Part shown: piece after piece, positions 36,434 through 49,044 of the stretch
How positions within the stretch are numbered: the stretch's first letter is position 1
Layout: every line of letters starts with the position of its first letter
NCBI RefSeq assembly: GCF_947179165.1
Contig: NC_077243.1
Location: forward strand, 52,876,001-52,940,000
Reading direction: 5' to 3'
Source: Solanum dulcamara
Lineage: Eukaryota > Streptophyta > Magnoliopsida > Solanales > Solanaceae
DNA: 64,000 nucleotides
Position numbers and translations under genes: made by a program
The notes under the pieces: model-generated
What the model was told of the DNA's origin: nothing
Seen by the model: only the letters and a program-made list of their open reading frames with translations
Databases searched by the model: none

Positions 36434-39400
36434 TATAATGATCCTCCAGGTCATTCTGTGTAAATGCCTTCTTTTCATCATTTAGAGTCTTCCTAAAGTG
36501 ACCTCAAGTCATTTAAGACTTGTTGGCACTGACTATCCGGTCTCCCAATCGTTCGTTTGGGATTTACGCTCCTTTCTGTATTTTGGAGCTTTTGAAACTT
36601 AAATTGCTGACTTTGGTCAAAATGTCAGGTAAGCAGCCTCCAAATGGAATTCTAATGGTTTCATTTGCTCCAAAATGGTCATTTTAGGCTAGTAGCATGG
36701 TCGCCTTGAGTCCCAAGGCTTTCGGTGCGAGTTTGAACCATTAGGCATTTTAGCCTTTAAGTTTTGACAACTTTGACCTTGGTTAAAATTCTTTGAAAAT
36801 GTGCTTGGATGAAAATTCGTCAATGCGGTTAGCTCTGTAATGTCGTTCTTTTTTCTAGAGCAACCTTTTGTGCACTTCTTGAGGCTTCTAGTCTAATCTC
36901 GAGGCCCTTCATAGAATTGGCTAGAAACGCCACTTGGGTGTAGGATCCACTTCTTTTCGAGCCTCAGATGGAAATTTCAACTGCACCCTTTAGTCCAAAA
37001 CATCAAATTTGATAAGGTAGCATAGCTCATTTACATGCATGGAGTTCCAAATGAATTTCGAGCACCCAATCAGAATTTTTGAACACTTGGTGTTGTGGCT
37101 GATGAACCAACATCTAGTATAGGTGACCTTCATCACAATTGTGATTGATTAAGCCTCCATGATCATAGTGGGTCACTATTCTCGGGCATCACGATCGTGT
37201 GTCCCCTTGCCGCATCGCAATGAGGAGTTGTCTGGGTTGACCACTATTGGTCATTGCAATCATAAGGTCTGACCTCTATAGTCTTGATAATCACTTTTCG
37301 TGGGGCTTGCAATCGCAAACCTGATCTCTGCAATTGCAATGAGCTGTTTCTTGTGTTTTAAATTAAGACCAGCCACAATCAGTTCATAATTCAAATGTTT
37401 AAGTGGCAATTTTGAGAGCTCTAAAAGTCTAAATTTAGTGATTTCAAGACCTGATGTCTGAAAAGTTCCTGGCTATGTGGGTGATCAGTCAGGGAGTGTA
37501 AGGAACCATTAGTTTAAGGTAAATTTTGGGTTTTAGCTACTTCTTTGCTTCTTTCCTCAAGCTTTAATGGTGATAAATTGCATGTGGTTGATTCTGACTG
37601 TTCTAAGCCCCAAAATGTATTTCATTTTGGGACACAAGTTTGGGAGATAATTAGGACCCTTTTATTCTGTCAATTTTGGTATTTTCTCCATGCATCCCAT
37701 GTTACCATTTTAGACTCTGAAACTGGTCTATCTATATTTTAAGTGATTTTAGTTTTTAAATAAACTTATTAATATTGTAATTCTATTTTTGATAGCATGG
37801 CAATGTTTTGAGGCCGTATGGAAGGGAAAAGCTCTGAATACTTGATTTGGCGCATGTGCGATTAGACTAAATGTAGGCTACAACTTCCCTCTCTTTATAC
37901 TGAGCATGAATATGCAACTAGATGTTGATTTGTATGAATTTGGGGTGGATTGCTAACTAATCATGTTTAGCTTCTTAGAATTCATATGTTAGGTCTTTTT
38001 TGGATTTTGTGGCATCAATAGCATGTGTTCTTTAGTTGAGCATCCTTACCTTGTCCTATGACTTGTATATGATTTATGGATATTATTGGAGCATTTTTGG
38101 CCATAGTCTAGGCATAGACTAGTGATTACTATAGGCTTGCATAAATTGGAACTGTTAGGCCTTAGATCTCTCCAACGTTCCTTTGGATGGCTTAGCTCCC
38201 TATAGACTAATATAGCAGACTAGAGTCTGATAGTCTGATCCTTAGCTAGGTAGTAGCCTAGCTCTTAAGACCTTATTTCCATAATTCCCTCCTTTCGTCG
38301 GCTCCTATGTAGTTGCACCATGTTTGGAGGCCGCTCGTCGATTCATGTGGGATTTGGTTCGGGCTTGGAGTGATTTATTGATCGCACTTATTTTATGGTC
38401 ATATGGCTACTGATCCTAAATCTAGCCGATTCATCTCTATTTACAGTTTAAGTCCCTAATTCACTCCACTTGGTTATGGTTAAAGTCTATACCTCGATTT
38501 TTTCAGTCTTAGTTAGAGTCTTTGGCTATCTTCAGCCTTGGCTAGAGTCCATGGCTATTTTTAGCCTTGGTTAGAGTCCGTGTCTATATTTAGCTTTGGT
38601 TAGAGTCCTTGTCTATCTTCAGCCTAAGTTAGAGTCCTTGACTATCTTCAGCCTTAGTTAGAGTCATTGTCTATCTTTATCCTTGGTTAGATTCCTTGTC
38701 TATCTTTAGCCTTGATTAGAGTCCATGACTATCTTTAGCCTTGGTTAGAGTCCTCGGCTACCTTCAGCCCTGGTTAAAGTCCTCGACACCTTCTTTGCTT
38801 TGGTTCAAGTCCTTAGCCCCTATTCCACGGTGATTGAAGTCTCCAACACTCGATTGATTTTGTTCAAGTCCACAAGACACCTAGTATTAATGAAAGTATT
38901 TTCAGATTCTCTTGTGGTTCTTGGTTATTTTGTGTAGCTGTCGGGCTTATAAAGGTCCATTCGTATTTTACATAAACTTGTACATGAGTATATCCTCTAG
39001 GATTATGGGTGCCAGTTGGGTTTAGTTAGTTGTATCTTCTCTCTTTCTATTCTTAGTGCAATTGTGTGCATTCCTATTAGTTTCCCCTCCCTTTGATCTT
39101 TGTTGTGTTTAAATTCTAGCATTCCATATTACTTTTACTTTTTCTGATCAGTCGGCCTATGATTCCTACTAAGTACCTATTGTTTAGATACTCACACTAC
39201 ACTAAACATTTATATTTGTGATGCAGGGCTGAGCACTAGCTACTAGCACTGAGATCAAGCCTGCTACAGTCAGATTTTGAGATGAGGGTGAGCACATGGC
39301 GTCCTACACTATAGCTGTCTCTTTCTGTATATAGTGACTAGTCTTTTACTTTAGAGACCGGTCTTTATTTCCTTGGTCAACTTTTGGTACCTGTAACTAT

Positions 39401-39626
39401 TTTGTAGTAGCTCTATACGTGTGACTTCCATGTATGGGAGGGATCTTTCATTGTATATATACTTTTGGCTTGTTTCCACTTATTCTTTTGTAATTTCTAT
39501 TAATTATTTAATTTCAGGTTTAGTTTTTCGCTTTATCCTATTACTTGCAGTTCCACGATACAGGTTGGCTTATCTACTAGTAGATTATAATAGGCGCTAT
39601 CATGACTCGAGATATTGGGTCATGAA
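36434..39626 (+). repeat. 5' LTR of forward chromovirus element C (3.2 kb)
   Basis: It begins TATAATGATCCTCCAGG (a decayed TGTAATG start) and ends ..GGGTCATGA just before the primer site at 39631. It is the only near-complete forward LTR of its type here. It contains a GATCGC/CGATCGTG-style cluster at 37110-37345, the 29-30-bp minisatellite at 38503-38870 and the conserved CTACTAAGTACCT..GAGGGTGAGCACATGG part. The 3' partner lies beyond the window. Confidence 0.85.
38503..38870 (+). repeat. 29-30-bp LTR minisatellite, about 12 units
   Basis: Units of the form TAGCCTTGGTTAGAGTCC + TTGTCTATCTT, mostly 29 bp, with some 30-bp units at the right end. This is the reverse complement of the array at 18037-18396, where the units are all 30 bp. 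It lies in the middle of the C LTR. Confidence 0.9.
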
Positions 39627-39630
39627 ATAT

Positions 39631-39653
39631 TGGTATCAAAGCTCCAGGTTCAC
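39631..39653 (+). other. Primer binding site of element C (iMet tRNA type)
   Basis: TGGTATCAAAGCTCCAGG matches the plant iMet primer core TGGTATCAGAGC with one G-to-A change. It is 4 bp after the LTR end and fixes the + orientation. Confidence 0.85.
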
Positions 39654-39829
39654 TAGTCTCACTTGTACAAAGCTAACATCTAGTAGAGTCTTGTAGATCA
39701 GTGCAAAGATGTCCGTAACTTACCTTCGGGAGGCTATATGATGTCATTACAAAAGTTTTCTCTTTTTATCGCTTTTTTGTAGTGTGTGTTTTATTGGATT
39801 CATGGAATCTCACTTTTTTCATTCTTTCA

Positions 39830-40629
39830 CACGGCGGAATACACACGTGGTAGAGCAGCTGGAGGTGATTCACCCCGGCTGACAGGTAAAGCCCAAACTA
39901 GGGATAGAGGCCAACCCTGAGGTTTTATGAGGGCTGCAGCACCAGCCCGTGATGGGGAGTGGACGTTGGAACCAGAGGTAGAGCCTTAGGTAGCTTGTGC
40001 ACCTCCTCAACCGGTGGGGCCGGGGACAACCTAGCCACCACTCAAACTAGCTATGGCTCCTAATCTTCAAGCCGCCATTACTCATATTTTGAGTGTACTT
40101 GGGTTATCCAATATGCTCCAGCTCCAGCTCAAGATATGTTAGCACAGCATGTTTAACCTGCACCAGCGGCTACTAGTTCAACCACCACCGGCACATGTTG
40201 CCACCTAGCGGAATTTTATGGATGGAGTCATAACTTTACCAGAGCAGAAGATACTTGGAGTGTTTCTGAGACTTTTATCATCGAGTTTTTTGGGGTTAAT
40301 TGGAGAGGATTCCTACGAGTTTCTCACTACTTGCTGGGAGTAGCACAAATTGGGTTTGAAGGAGTCGAGAGAAGACAACTTCACCACTTACTAAATTGAT
40401 GGTCCGATGAGAGAGTGATGGCATTCATATTTAGAGACCAGGCTAGTTAGGTCTCCACCGATGTCATGGACAGAGTTTTTGGAGGCCTTCTTGGCCAGTT
40501 CATCCTGCAGAGGGTTATAGATTGACTCTATGACCAGGTTTAGAGATTAGAGCAAGGATCCATGACCGTGCCAAAGTACAAGGCTTGGTTTCACGAGATC
40601 TCCCATCATGCCACTACGATCCTACCTAC
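39830..40629 (+). pseudogene. Element C gag, first part (split by element E)
   Basis: The basic start region RGRGQPRGFM is near 39890. The capsid part is at about 40230-40629, with blocks such as GEDSYEFLTTC, SREDNFTTY, HSYLETRLVRSPPMSWTEFLEAF, EQGSMTV-like and WFHEISHHATTILPT. The reading stops at the left end of element E and resumes at 62119 with PIEEKRVWFFVQGLRL, the next Retrotrans_gag block. Several stops and frameshifts were present apart from the insertion. Confidence 0.8.
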
Positions 40630-43217
40630 CATCAAGACCCATAAATCAAGGTCATGATGCACACATCCCAAAATTCAACCTTATGTGTAAGCCAAACAAT
40701 AATCTAAATATGAGACTCTCAAAGGGAAGTCAGACCATAAATGAAAGGAAAAAAGCACAATGAAGAATTTCTCAAAATCTGGTGTCATTAGTATAAAAAG
40801 AATCTAATACAACTTTGGTATGAAGTATATCATAAGTCTTCGAATAGTAATAAAGACTAAATTAGAAGATGGAACTAATGGTGTTCCAGAACAAAAGATC
40901 TTACCATCACTTGGAAATAAGCCTATCTTCTAGAGATGATCATCTGTCACGAGGAGTACCTTGACTAGAATTTGCATCAAAAGTGACACAGAAGTAGGGG
41001 TGAGTATAATCTACATGTATTCAGTAGGTTTGACCAACTGAGTGTAGGGAATTAATGAAACTTAAGAAAAAATCTATGGAACACTACCACCTACATATAG
41101 AATAGTACTACTCTAGCGTCGGTGACACCAATTTATAATTAACAGCGTGAATAAGATAAACACATAAGATCAAAATAGTATCTCATATCATCATACAAAT
41201 CAAATAACACAAAGGTCAATTTAATGCAATGAATTGATGCAATAATGTGGTAGTACGATGGAATCAAGGTTGTTGCACAACTTATTATATACGATATATC
41301 AAGATAAAGATTCCAAGCAAAGACTCATGAGGGACTTATTGTTTATATACCAAATCACAATCTCAATATCTCATCAAGTTGCCACCTAGCTCATAGTCAA
41401 GGATATATCAAAGTATCTCATTTTGTTTCACAAAAAAGTCTCCATATTTCTCAATTTTCCAAGAACATGATATGATGAATGAGGATGAATGCAACACAAC
41501 ACATATAACATGAAATAAATAATCAATTCTACATGTATCAATGGTCTAAAACTTCTCAAAACTTAACCATTTTATGATATACACCCTTCTATGAAAAAAT
41601 AGTGGAAAAGAGTTCATTTGAAAAAATACTGGAAAAGAGTTCATTTGAAGTAAGTGAGCACCATTTAAGAAGCATTTCATTACTTCAAAGTATGATAAAA
41701 TCCCCAAATCAACCCTCTCACTCGAGTATTACAAGTCAATTAGGGTTACAAACCTCTCTCACAGACATCTCATTAATCACATGCTCTCAAAACAATTAGA
41801 ATACAATTAAGGCCTCCACCTCGGCTAAACATCAAATATAAGACCCGAGATAGAAACACAATATAATTCACAACCCAAATCATAAATACGATCCCATTCA
41901 AGAGAATATGACATAATGAATTATCCAATCTCAGTCTACAAGAAAGATAGCCAAACCTACCTCGAAGGCTGAAAACATCACCCGAATACTCCACTGAAGC
42001 TTCTCCTCAACCTAATGATCTCTGAAATGATTCCAAATAATCAAGAATGGAGAAGATTCATATAAAAGTGTTCAAAAAATTGCATATTGCAAGGCTTAAG
42101 AACCAGGGTAAAAATCATCCAAAATCACTTCGAAAATGACAAGGGTAAAAATGAAATTTTAGTTGAAAGTAAAGTTCTACCAGTCAAGAGGAGTGTGTGG
42201 TTGAAAACCCCATTAAAATAGAGTAGAAATCGAGTTCGAAATTATAAAATTGTTAACTTTGAAATTTGGGAGAAAAATCTCAAAACCTACCTTGAAATCT
42301 TGATTTTGAAATGTTTTTGGAAGATAAATTTGTTAGGAAATGACTTAGAAATGATAAAGAGATGTACTCCAATGAATTTCCTCAAAAGATTGCTTCAAAA
42401 TTGCCTCTCCTAAGTTCCAATTGAGTTACAATAGTGTAAGCGAGGAGAATGGATTAGTTCTTAACTAAACACTATTCAGTCCTAAAATGCCTTTCGCAAT
42501 AGCGGTCCACTACCCTCTGTGATCGCAGAGCACACTAGGAATGTTCATCACGAACGTGGGCTCATAGCTGCAAATGTGAAGCATTAGCAAAACATACCCC
42601 ACGATCACGAGGCTACTAGACGTGATCGTGGGACATAATTGAGGGAACTCTTCGCGAACATTGGCCTAACCACCATGATCGTGAAAAAGGAAATGGACCT
42701 GCACCAGAAAACACATCAAATTCAAACTCAAAGTCTCTGGTCAGACCCTCAGGATTTGTTCAAGGTATGATAAAAATAAATCAAATATTCTAACCTACTA
42801 AATGCGATATTCTATACTCAATAGAATCGTTGAATTTCTAAAAAAAGTTGTTATGAACAAAATACCCCTACAAACCTCTCTTAGGCCTAAGACTCAACTT
42901 TTAGCCTAAGTACTCAAAACAAAAGCTAAGATCTAAGGGCTCTAACCAACCACCCTAATAGACCAAGATTGATGTTTTGGATGCTATGGAACTGAAAAAA
43001 TTATCATCCAATTCTAGGATTACAAATGTTGACCAAAGTCAACTATCTCATTAAAATTTTCACCCAAGGTCTCAAAACCACTAAAATCTCACTTGATCAC
43101 TTTGAGGACAACACAAACCATTCCCACAACACAAACAAAACATGAAAATGATAAGAAGAAGGGGAAAATGGTCATTTCATAAGAAAAAAGTAATTTCTCA
43201 AGAATTGGGACATTACA
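40630..43217 (-). repeat. 3' LTR of reverse element E
   Basis: It pairs with the LTR at 59573-62118: shared GAAAAATAGTGGAAAAGAG, CACATGCTCTCAAAA, AGTCAACTATCTC and the terminal CATTACA. The two LTRs look roughly 75-80% identical by eye, so the insertion is old. A 27-bp tandem duplication at 41604-41657 is found only in this copy. CACGATCACG/CGTGATCGTG arms (42600-42609, 42621-42630) are part of a palindrome cluster at 42490-42690. The left border is uncertain by a few bases. Confidence 0.85.
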
Positions 43218-43224
43218 CTATCCA

Positions 43225-44600
43225 CCACTAAAACACACGTTCATCCTCAAAAAGTTGAGGGTATATACAATGCATGTCGGACTCCACCTCTCATGTAGCC
43301 TCCTCAATAGGTCAGTGTCTCCATTGCACCTTTATTAAAATATGCTTTGATCTCGATTGTCTACTTTGTCTTTCTAAGATAGCAATATGCTCATCCTCAA
43401 AGGATAAATCCTGATCTAAAGCAACTGAGTTCCACTGAATCACATGAGAATCATTATGTCGGTATCAGTTAATTATCAAAATATGAAACAAGGGATGAAC
43501 CACTGAAAGGTTTGGAGGCAAATCTAATCTATAGGCTACTTTTCTATACTTATCAAAAATCTCAAAAGAGATAATAAACCTCGGGCTAAGCTTACCTTTC
43601 CTCCCAAATCAAATCACACCCTTAGTGGGTGACACTTTGAGCAACATGTGCTCACCAATGGCAAATATCATGAACACGTCTATCTAGATAACTCTTCTTC
43701 CAACTCTAGAAAGTCACAAGGTGCTTCTGAATCAATCTCACCCTATCTATGAAGTATCTCAACAAATCTATACCCTAAGGTTGCACTCCAAAAGAATCAA
43801 ACCATCCTATCGGAGATCTACACCTCCTTCTATACAAAGCCTCAAACAGTGTCATCTGAATGCTAGAATGGTAACTGTTGTTTTATACATACTTCGTAGA
43901 CGGTAGGGATTGATCCCAATGACCACCAAAGCCTATGACACAAGCTCGAAGCATCTCCTTAAGCACTTGAATTTTCTACTCTAAATGACCATCAATATAA
44001 GGATAAAATATGGTACTCAACTTAAGCTTGGTACCCATCTTCTCCTGCATAGAACTTCAAATATAAGAGGTAAATTGCATACATTTATCAAAAAAATAGA
44101 AATGGACACTCCATGCAACCAAAAAATCTCATGAATGTAGATCCTAGACAGCTGCTCTGTATTATGGCTAGTCTTCACCAAAATGAAAAAAGCCAATATA
44201 GTCAACCAATCCATAATCTCCCAAATTAAATTATGCTTACCCATAAATATCACAAATCCAGTCACAAAGTCCATAGTAATTCATTCCAACTTCCATTCAA
44301 GAATGGGCATCCTTTTCATCATACCACCTGGTCTTTGATGCTCATACTTCACTTGCTAGAAATTCAAACACTTGGGTATAAATTCAATGATATACCTTTT
44401 CATACCACACCACCAATAGTGTGGTTTCAAGTCATCAAATATCTTTACCCCTTCGGGCGGGTAGAATACTTCAAATAATGAGACTCTTTAAATACGACCA
44501 CAAATCCTCAAAACTCCCTTGGGATCAGAGAAGCTGACTTAACTTCCCCTTTCAACACTTTGTCATGAATCATTCTCAACTTGTCATTATCAAATTGGTG
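43225..44600 (-). pseudogene. Element E integrase and chromodomain-like end (decayed)
   Basis: Read on the - strand: an integrase core with MDFVTGFV (44274) and MDWLTILAFFILVKTS; a GEHMLLKVSPTKGVI-like post-core block near 43650; GRKGKLSPRFI; VAYRLDLPPNLSVVHPLFH near 43540; and finally IKVQWRH-stop-PIEEATR near 43310, the chromodomain-like tail. Multiple stops. It ends close to the 3' LTR start at 43217. Confidence 0.75.
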
Positions 44601-44965
44601 GCCACGATCTAATCTATTAAAGAAGACCTCTCAATGAAGAACAAAACACTATGAGTTGTAGAAATGTCAAGTCGAACCAACTATATATCTAATGACTGAA
44701 CCTTTAATGCCAAAGGAATCTCCTCCTCTATAAGAAAGGCTAAGCTACCCATACTAGGTTCTTTATGACTCGAAGCATCCACCACCACATTAATCCTACT
44801 CAAATAGTAAAGAATAGTGTTGTCAAAATCCTACAATAGTTCCAACCACTTATGCTGCCTCATGTTAAGCTTTAGTTGTGAAAAGATATATTTAAGGCTA
44901 TAATGGTCGGTAAAGGCCTCACAATACGCTCTATAGGGATAGTGTCTCCACAACTTCAAAATAAA
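44601..44965 (-). pseudogene. Element E RNase H, C-terminal half (cut by LINE)
   Basis: The - strand reads LELRAFILKLWRHYPY, EAFTDHYSLKYIF, NMRQHKWLELL, then INVVVDASSHKE, the usual RNase H end of Ty3/gypsy. The N-terminal half, ending at KVHEKNYST, lies at about 56090-56170 on the far side of the LINE, so the LINE landed within this domain. Confidence 0.85.
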
Positions 44966-45108
44966 GGCTCTCTAACATCTCACTAAAAGAAAGGCTCTCT
45001 ACTAAGGGCACTATTGTCATTAAGACGAATATGGGGTAGGACCCAACTTCAGACCTCGAAAAATTTCGTTCAAAAGATGGGAATGAAGATAACGATGACA
45101 CGAACACA

Positions 45109-48100
45109 ATGTAAGTTGTAGCACCGGAAACTTCCACCCGTAGCTCCCCCAAAGTGCAAAATCAGTCGGCAATCACTGTAGCACTGTCAGAGGAGCAAAT
45201 CGCCTGGGTTCATCACATAAACGATTTGGAGAAAGCTAGATTAATTCAAATCGAACAAAAAATTGGGAATGTTTCTACACTACAAGGGCTACATGATATC
45301 CAAAAATCAGCTGTTTTGAATCAGCCAATTGTGAAAAATCAAAGGGCGAATGCTGGAGGAGATGCGACTAAGTCGCCTGAAGCTCGATCGCCGATTCGAA
45401 GCTCCTCCGGCGACTGTAGAGTGGAGATCATCTCAGGGGTTTACTCCCCACATCAAAGCATCCCTCTCCTCCAAATTTTAGATCAAATGGCCGCCAAAAT
45501 AGTCAGAGACCAACTCGCCAGAGAAGTCGCCGAAGCTCTAGCAACAATTTCAGGTCAAAAACAATGCCATCCTGGGTGCTTCAATGTCACAAATGAACTC
45601 CACCAGGTGAGAGGCTTCAAATCTTCCTCCAACAATTCGAATGTGGAAAAACATGCCACTGGTTCGAAATCTGATGAATATCAGAATGAACAAATCCAAG
45701 CTTCGAATTGTGATAATTCAATAAGCTTTGGACTATTTCATATCGTAAATGTGATTCCTAATCCCCCAAACACTGGAGAAGCAATTCAATCTTCTCCAAA
45801 TAGCACAAATATGCATAGGCAGCAGAGTTACTGTTCAAGTGAACTTGCCGGAGCTCCGGCGACCCAATCAATGCAAAACCAACGCCAAAATCTTCCCAAG
45901 AGTGTTGTGGAGACATCCAGTAAAGGCACATACTTCGAATCATCACCTGCAAGTCCAAATTCAAAAAGTCGTCAAGACGGTCCTCTAGGTATTATGCCCA
46001 GTTCTGCTGCTCTTCAAGCTGAAAAAAACACCTTGGCTCCTAATCAATGTATGCAACCTGAAGATGATATGTACATAATTGATAATGCAAATTTGATGAA
46101 CCAATGGTCCAAAAATGATAGAGCTCCTTCAGGAACTCCAAACCAATGTAACATGATAGACCCTGCAGCACAACAAGGTAAGTTCTCTGAAACTTTCAAC
46201 CAATCTTCATTACCTCACACTAATTATACTAACCTTAATGAACAAATACATACTAAGCCCACTGAATCACCTCTTGTTAATCCTACTGGCAAAAATGTTC
46301 AATCTGGTAATATCCATGTTCTGTTGAAATCCACTGGAACTCATTGCCAACCCAATGCAAATGAGAACCATGGTGCTGTGATCAAATCTTCTATGCAGGG
46401 TACTGATACTATGGCTAAAAACAATCCTGAAAAAACTACCAAGGTTCATATCAATAGTAATCCTCAGCAAAACAGTCTCCCACAAGTTAACAGACCTACC
46501 ACCTATCAAAATAACTTCCCTAAGATTTCTAATAATTTTGATAGGCATACTCCTAACAATCAAGGTTCCAAAATTCTCAATAATCAAACTCATCATAATG
46601 ACAATACCAACCAAAATGCTCAGAAGACTCAGTTCCCTAGCAGAAAAGAATAGGTCCCTCAGCCAGCCTCTTATACTGTAACTCAAACCTTTGCTGCTAA
46701 ATTGAGAATCAATCAAGCAAGAACTGAGACCCCTGTAGAATTATCTACACCTATATACACCACTAGACAAGGTCTTCCTGCAGTGCTATATGACAACAAT
46801 GATTTCATGGTCAAATTAGCTGACAAATGTAAATTTACTCTAGTGGGTAAATTCATCAATACCATGCCCAAAATAGAGCTTATCAGGAGAAGCTTCATCC
46901 TCCAAACTCAACTTGTAGAAGGAGTTAAGATTGCTCATTTTAATGCAAGGCATGTGTACATTGACCTGGATAATGAAATGGACTACACCACAGTGTGGAC
47001 CAAACAGAGAATGATAATTGAGGGACAAAGCATGAGAATACAGACCTGGACACCAATATTCAGGCCTGAGGAAGAGACTCCTATTGTGCCAATTTGGGTG
47101 GCCCTTCCTGAGCTCCCCTGGAATTGTTACACTAAGGAGTTTGTGACTACTTTGCTTGCTCCTATTGGCAAAGTATTATTCATGGATGCAGCATCCATTC
47201 AGAAGACTAGAGGGAGCACTGCCAATGTAAGAGTTCAGGTTGATCTCACTAAGGAGAGACCTCCTCATGTGTGGCTTGGCCATGATAAAAAGGATCCCAA
47301 CATAGGAAGATGGCAAACTCTCCAATATGAGAATGTCCCAGAATACTGTATGTACTGTAAACACTAGGGACATATGCAGCATGCTTGTAATATTAAGAGG
47401 AGGAATGATGAACAAAAGAGAAGAAAGGATGAAGAAGCTGCTAAAAAGAGCAAGACCAGGGAGAACAGAAATGGAAATGACCAAAAGGACCCTCAAACTT
47501 CTGTTGTATAGAAAAGAAACCACACCTTACCAACTGAAGTTCCAAACCAAACATAGACCATGAATGATAATACAAATGAGACTGTGTGGAAAATTCAGAA
47601 GAAGAAACAACACAAGGGACAAAGCCATCCTCAACAAGACAATGTGAATAGGCCTACTCCACCACAGAACTACAGCAACAAAGATCAATTACAGCAGAAA
47701 AACACAAGTGCAGGTAAGTCTTCTAATCCTATTTCCAGTTCCAATTTTTATGTTGATCTTATTACACAAGATCACACCACTAACCAAGATGCAGGGGAAC
47801 TAATAAACACAAGGAACTCTAAGAAAAGGAGTTCATCAACATGGCAAGAAAAAACCAAAGAACAAAGACATGAGATTATCTCAGTGCCCCCACAGACCCC
47901 AATTCCTAATGTAGACTGCACAGGTAATGCCTCACCATGTGATAATTATGTGAACACACAAGCAAGGAGTGTAGGTATTGACTTAATACTCCCAATACCC
48001 CAGAATCCCCCACAATATAATACTAGTACTGCTGACTCAGTAGTTGCTGGAGGAATGGTTGGAGGAGTACAGGAGAACCTCACTAACTTACAGGAAGGGG

Positions 48101-49044
48101 CAACCAAAGGGGGTGGGAGATTATCTTATGTTTTGCATGAGAACCCAAGCACTGACCCTAGGTGTGACTATAGAGCTCTTGCTATCCCAGTACAACAATC
48201 TCAGCACAGTAGCCCTACTCTTACAAATACACAAACAGATGATCAGAATGCTAAAAAGGACCAAATTGGTACTGATGCAATCCAATTGCCAACAATCAAA
48301 GGATCTATGTCCAAAGATATGGGGGCAATAGCAAGTATAAGTATCACAGGTTCTGATGGAAAAAAGAATAACATGAGCAAGAAGAGAAGGGATGCAATTA
48401 AAAAAAGAATTGTTGAAAAAGACTCTTCTGTCAATGAACACACATGTTAGCAATTTGTCTTGGAGGATTATGATCAAGTGGGCATGGATATCACTCCCCT
48501 CCAGGCCCATTGTATCCTCACCACTCCCCCCCATTCAGTAAGTCTTATTCCTGAGACAACTACTGAACATCTTCAGCCCAACTGTACTTTCAACACTGAG
48601 GTTGATGAATATGCAGTGTATGTATCTGAGAATGAAAAGGATAATGATTATCAACCAATGACTGACCATGAGGATGAGGATGCTGTGAGTGAACAATTGA
48701 TTAAGGCTTTCAGCCCATCCAGGGACAAGGTGTATGAGGATGAGGTCCAACTGGTTGCTAAGTCCCAGGGAGTCTCTGATAAATATAGGGTCACTCATTC
48801 TGAAGATGAGGAAGACCATGACCAGTGAGAAGAGGCACAACAAGAAGATCAACTGGAGATATTCAGATCCACAATGACAGCTATATTGCAGAAGAAAACT
48901 CAGCAAGAAAAGGTGAAGAATGATCCACCCTCCAAAAGTAAGCAAGAAAGGAAGAGGAGTAAACAAAGCTTAATCAGCAGCCCAGATAATGTTGCAGTCA
49001 AAAGCAACATCAACACAAGGTCTAAATCCCACAGGTTATTATGA
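45109..49044 (+). pseudogene. LINE ORF1 (DUF4283 + CCHC knuckle), nonsense-broken
   Basis: RNA-binding protein of the element. The best start is ATG at 45109; its second codon is TAA, probably from CAA. The frame then runs to TGA at 49042-49044, 1,311 residues if the inner stops are ignored. Residues 1-550 are Q/N/S-rich. A DUF4283-like domain follows at about 557-727 (NDFMVKLADKCKFTLVGKF, WVALPELPWNCYT). A CX2CX4HX4C knuckle sits at about 745-760, whose Gln is now TAG. A charged, Q/N-rich tail ends the protein. Inner stops: TAA 45112; TAG 46651, 47365, 47509, 47554, 48448; TGA 48826. I found no frameshift. It is longer than usual for plant L1 ORF1. Confidence 0.85.

Noticed and set aside
44940..45005. 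AAAGGCTCTCT repeat as the LINE target duplication
   Set aside because: Both copies lie on the 5' side; the sequence after the A-tract (GAGTAGAGTAG..) does not match, so it does not bracket the element.
46267..48534. Minus-strand frames opposite LINE ORF1 (e.g. 149, 115, 137 codons)
   Set aside because: They are shadows of the ORF1 coding strand without motifs of their own.
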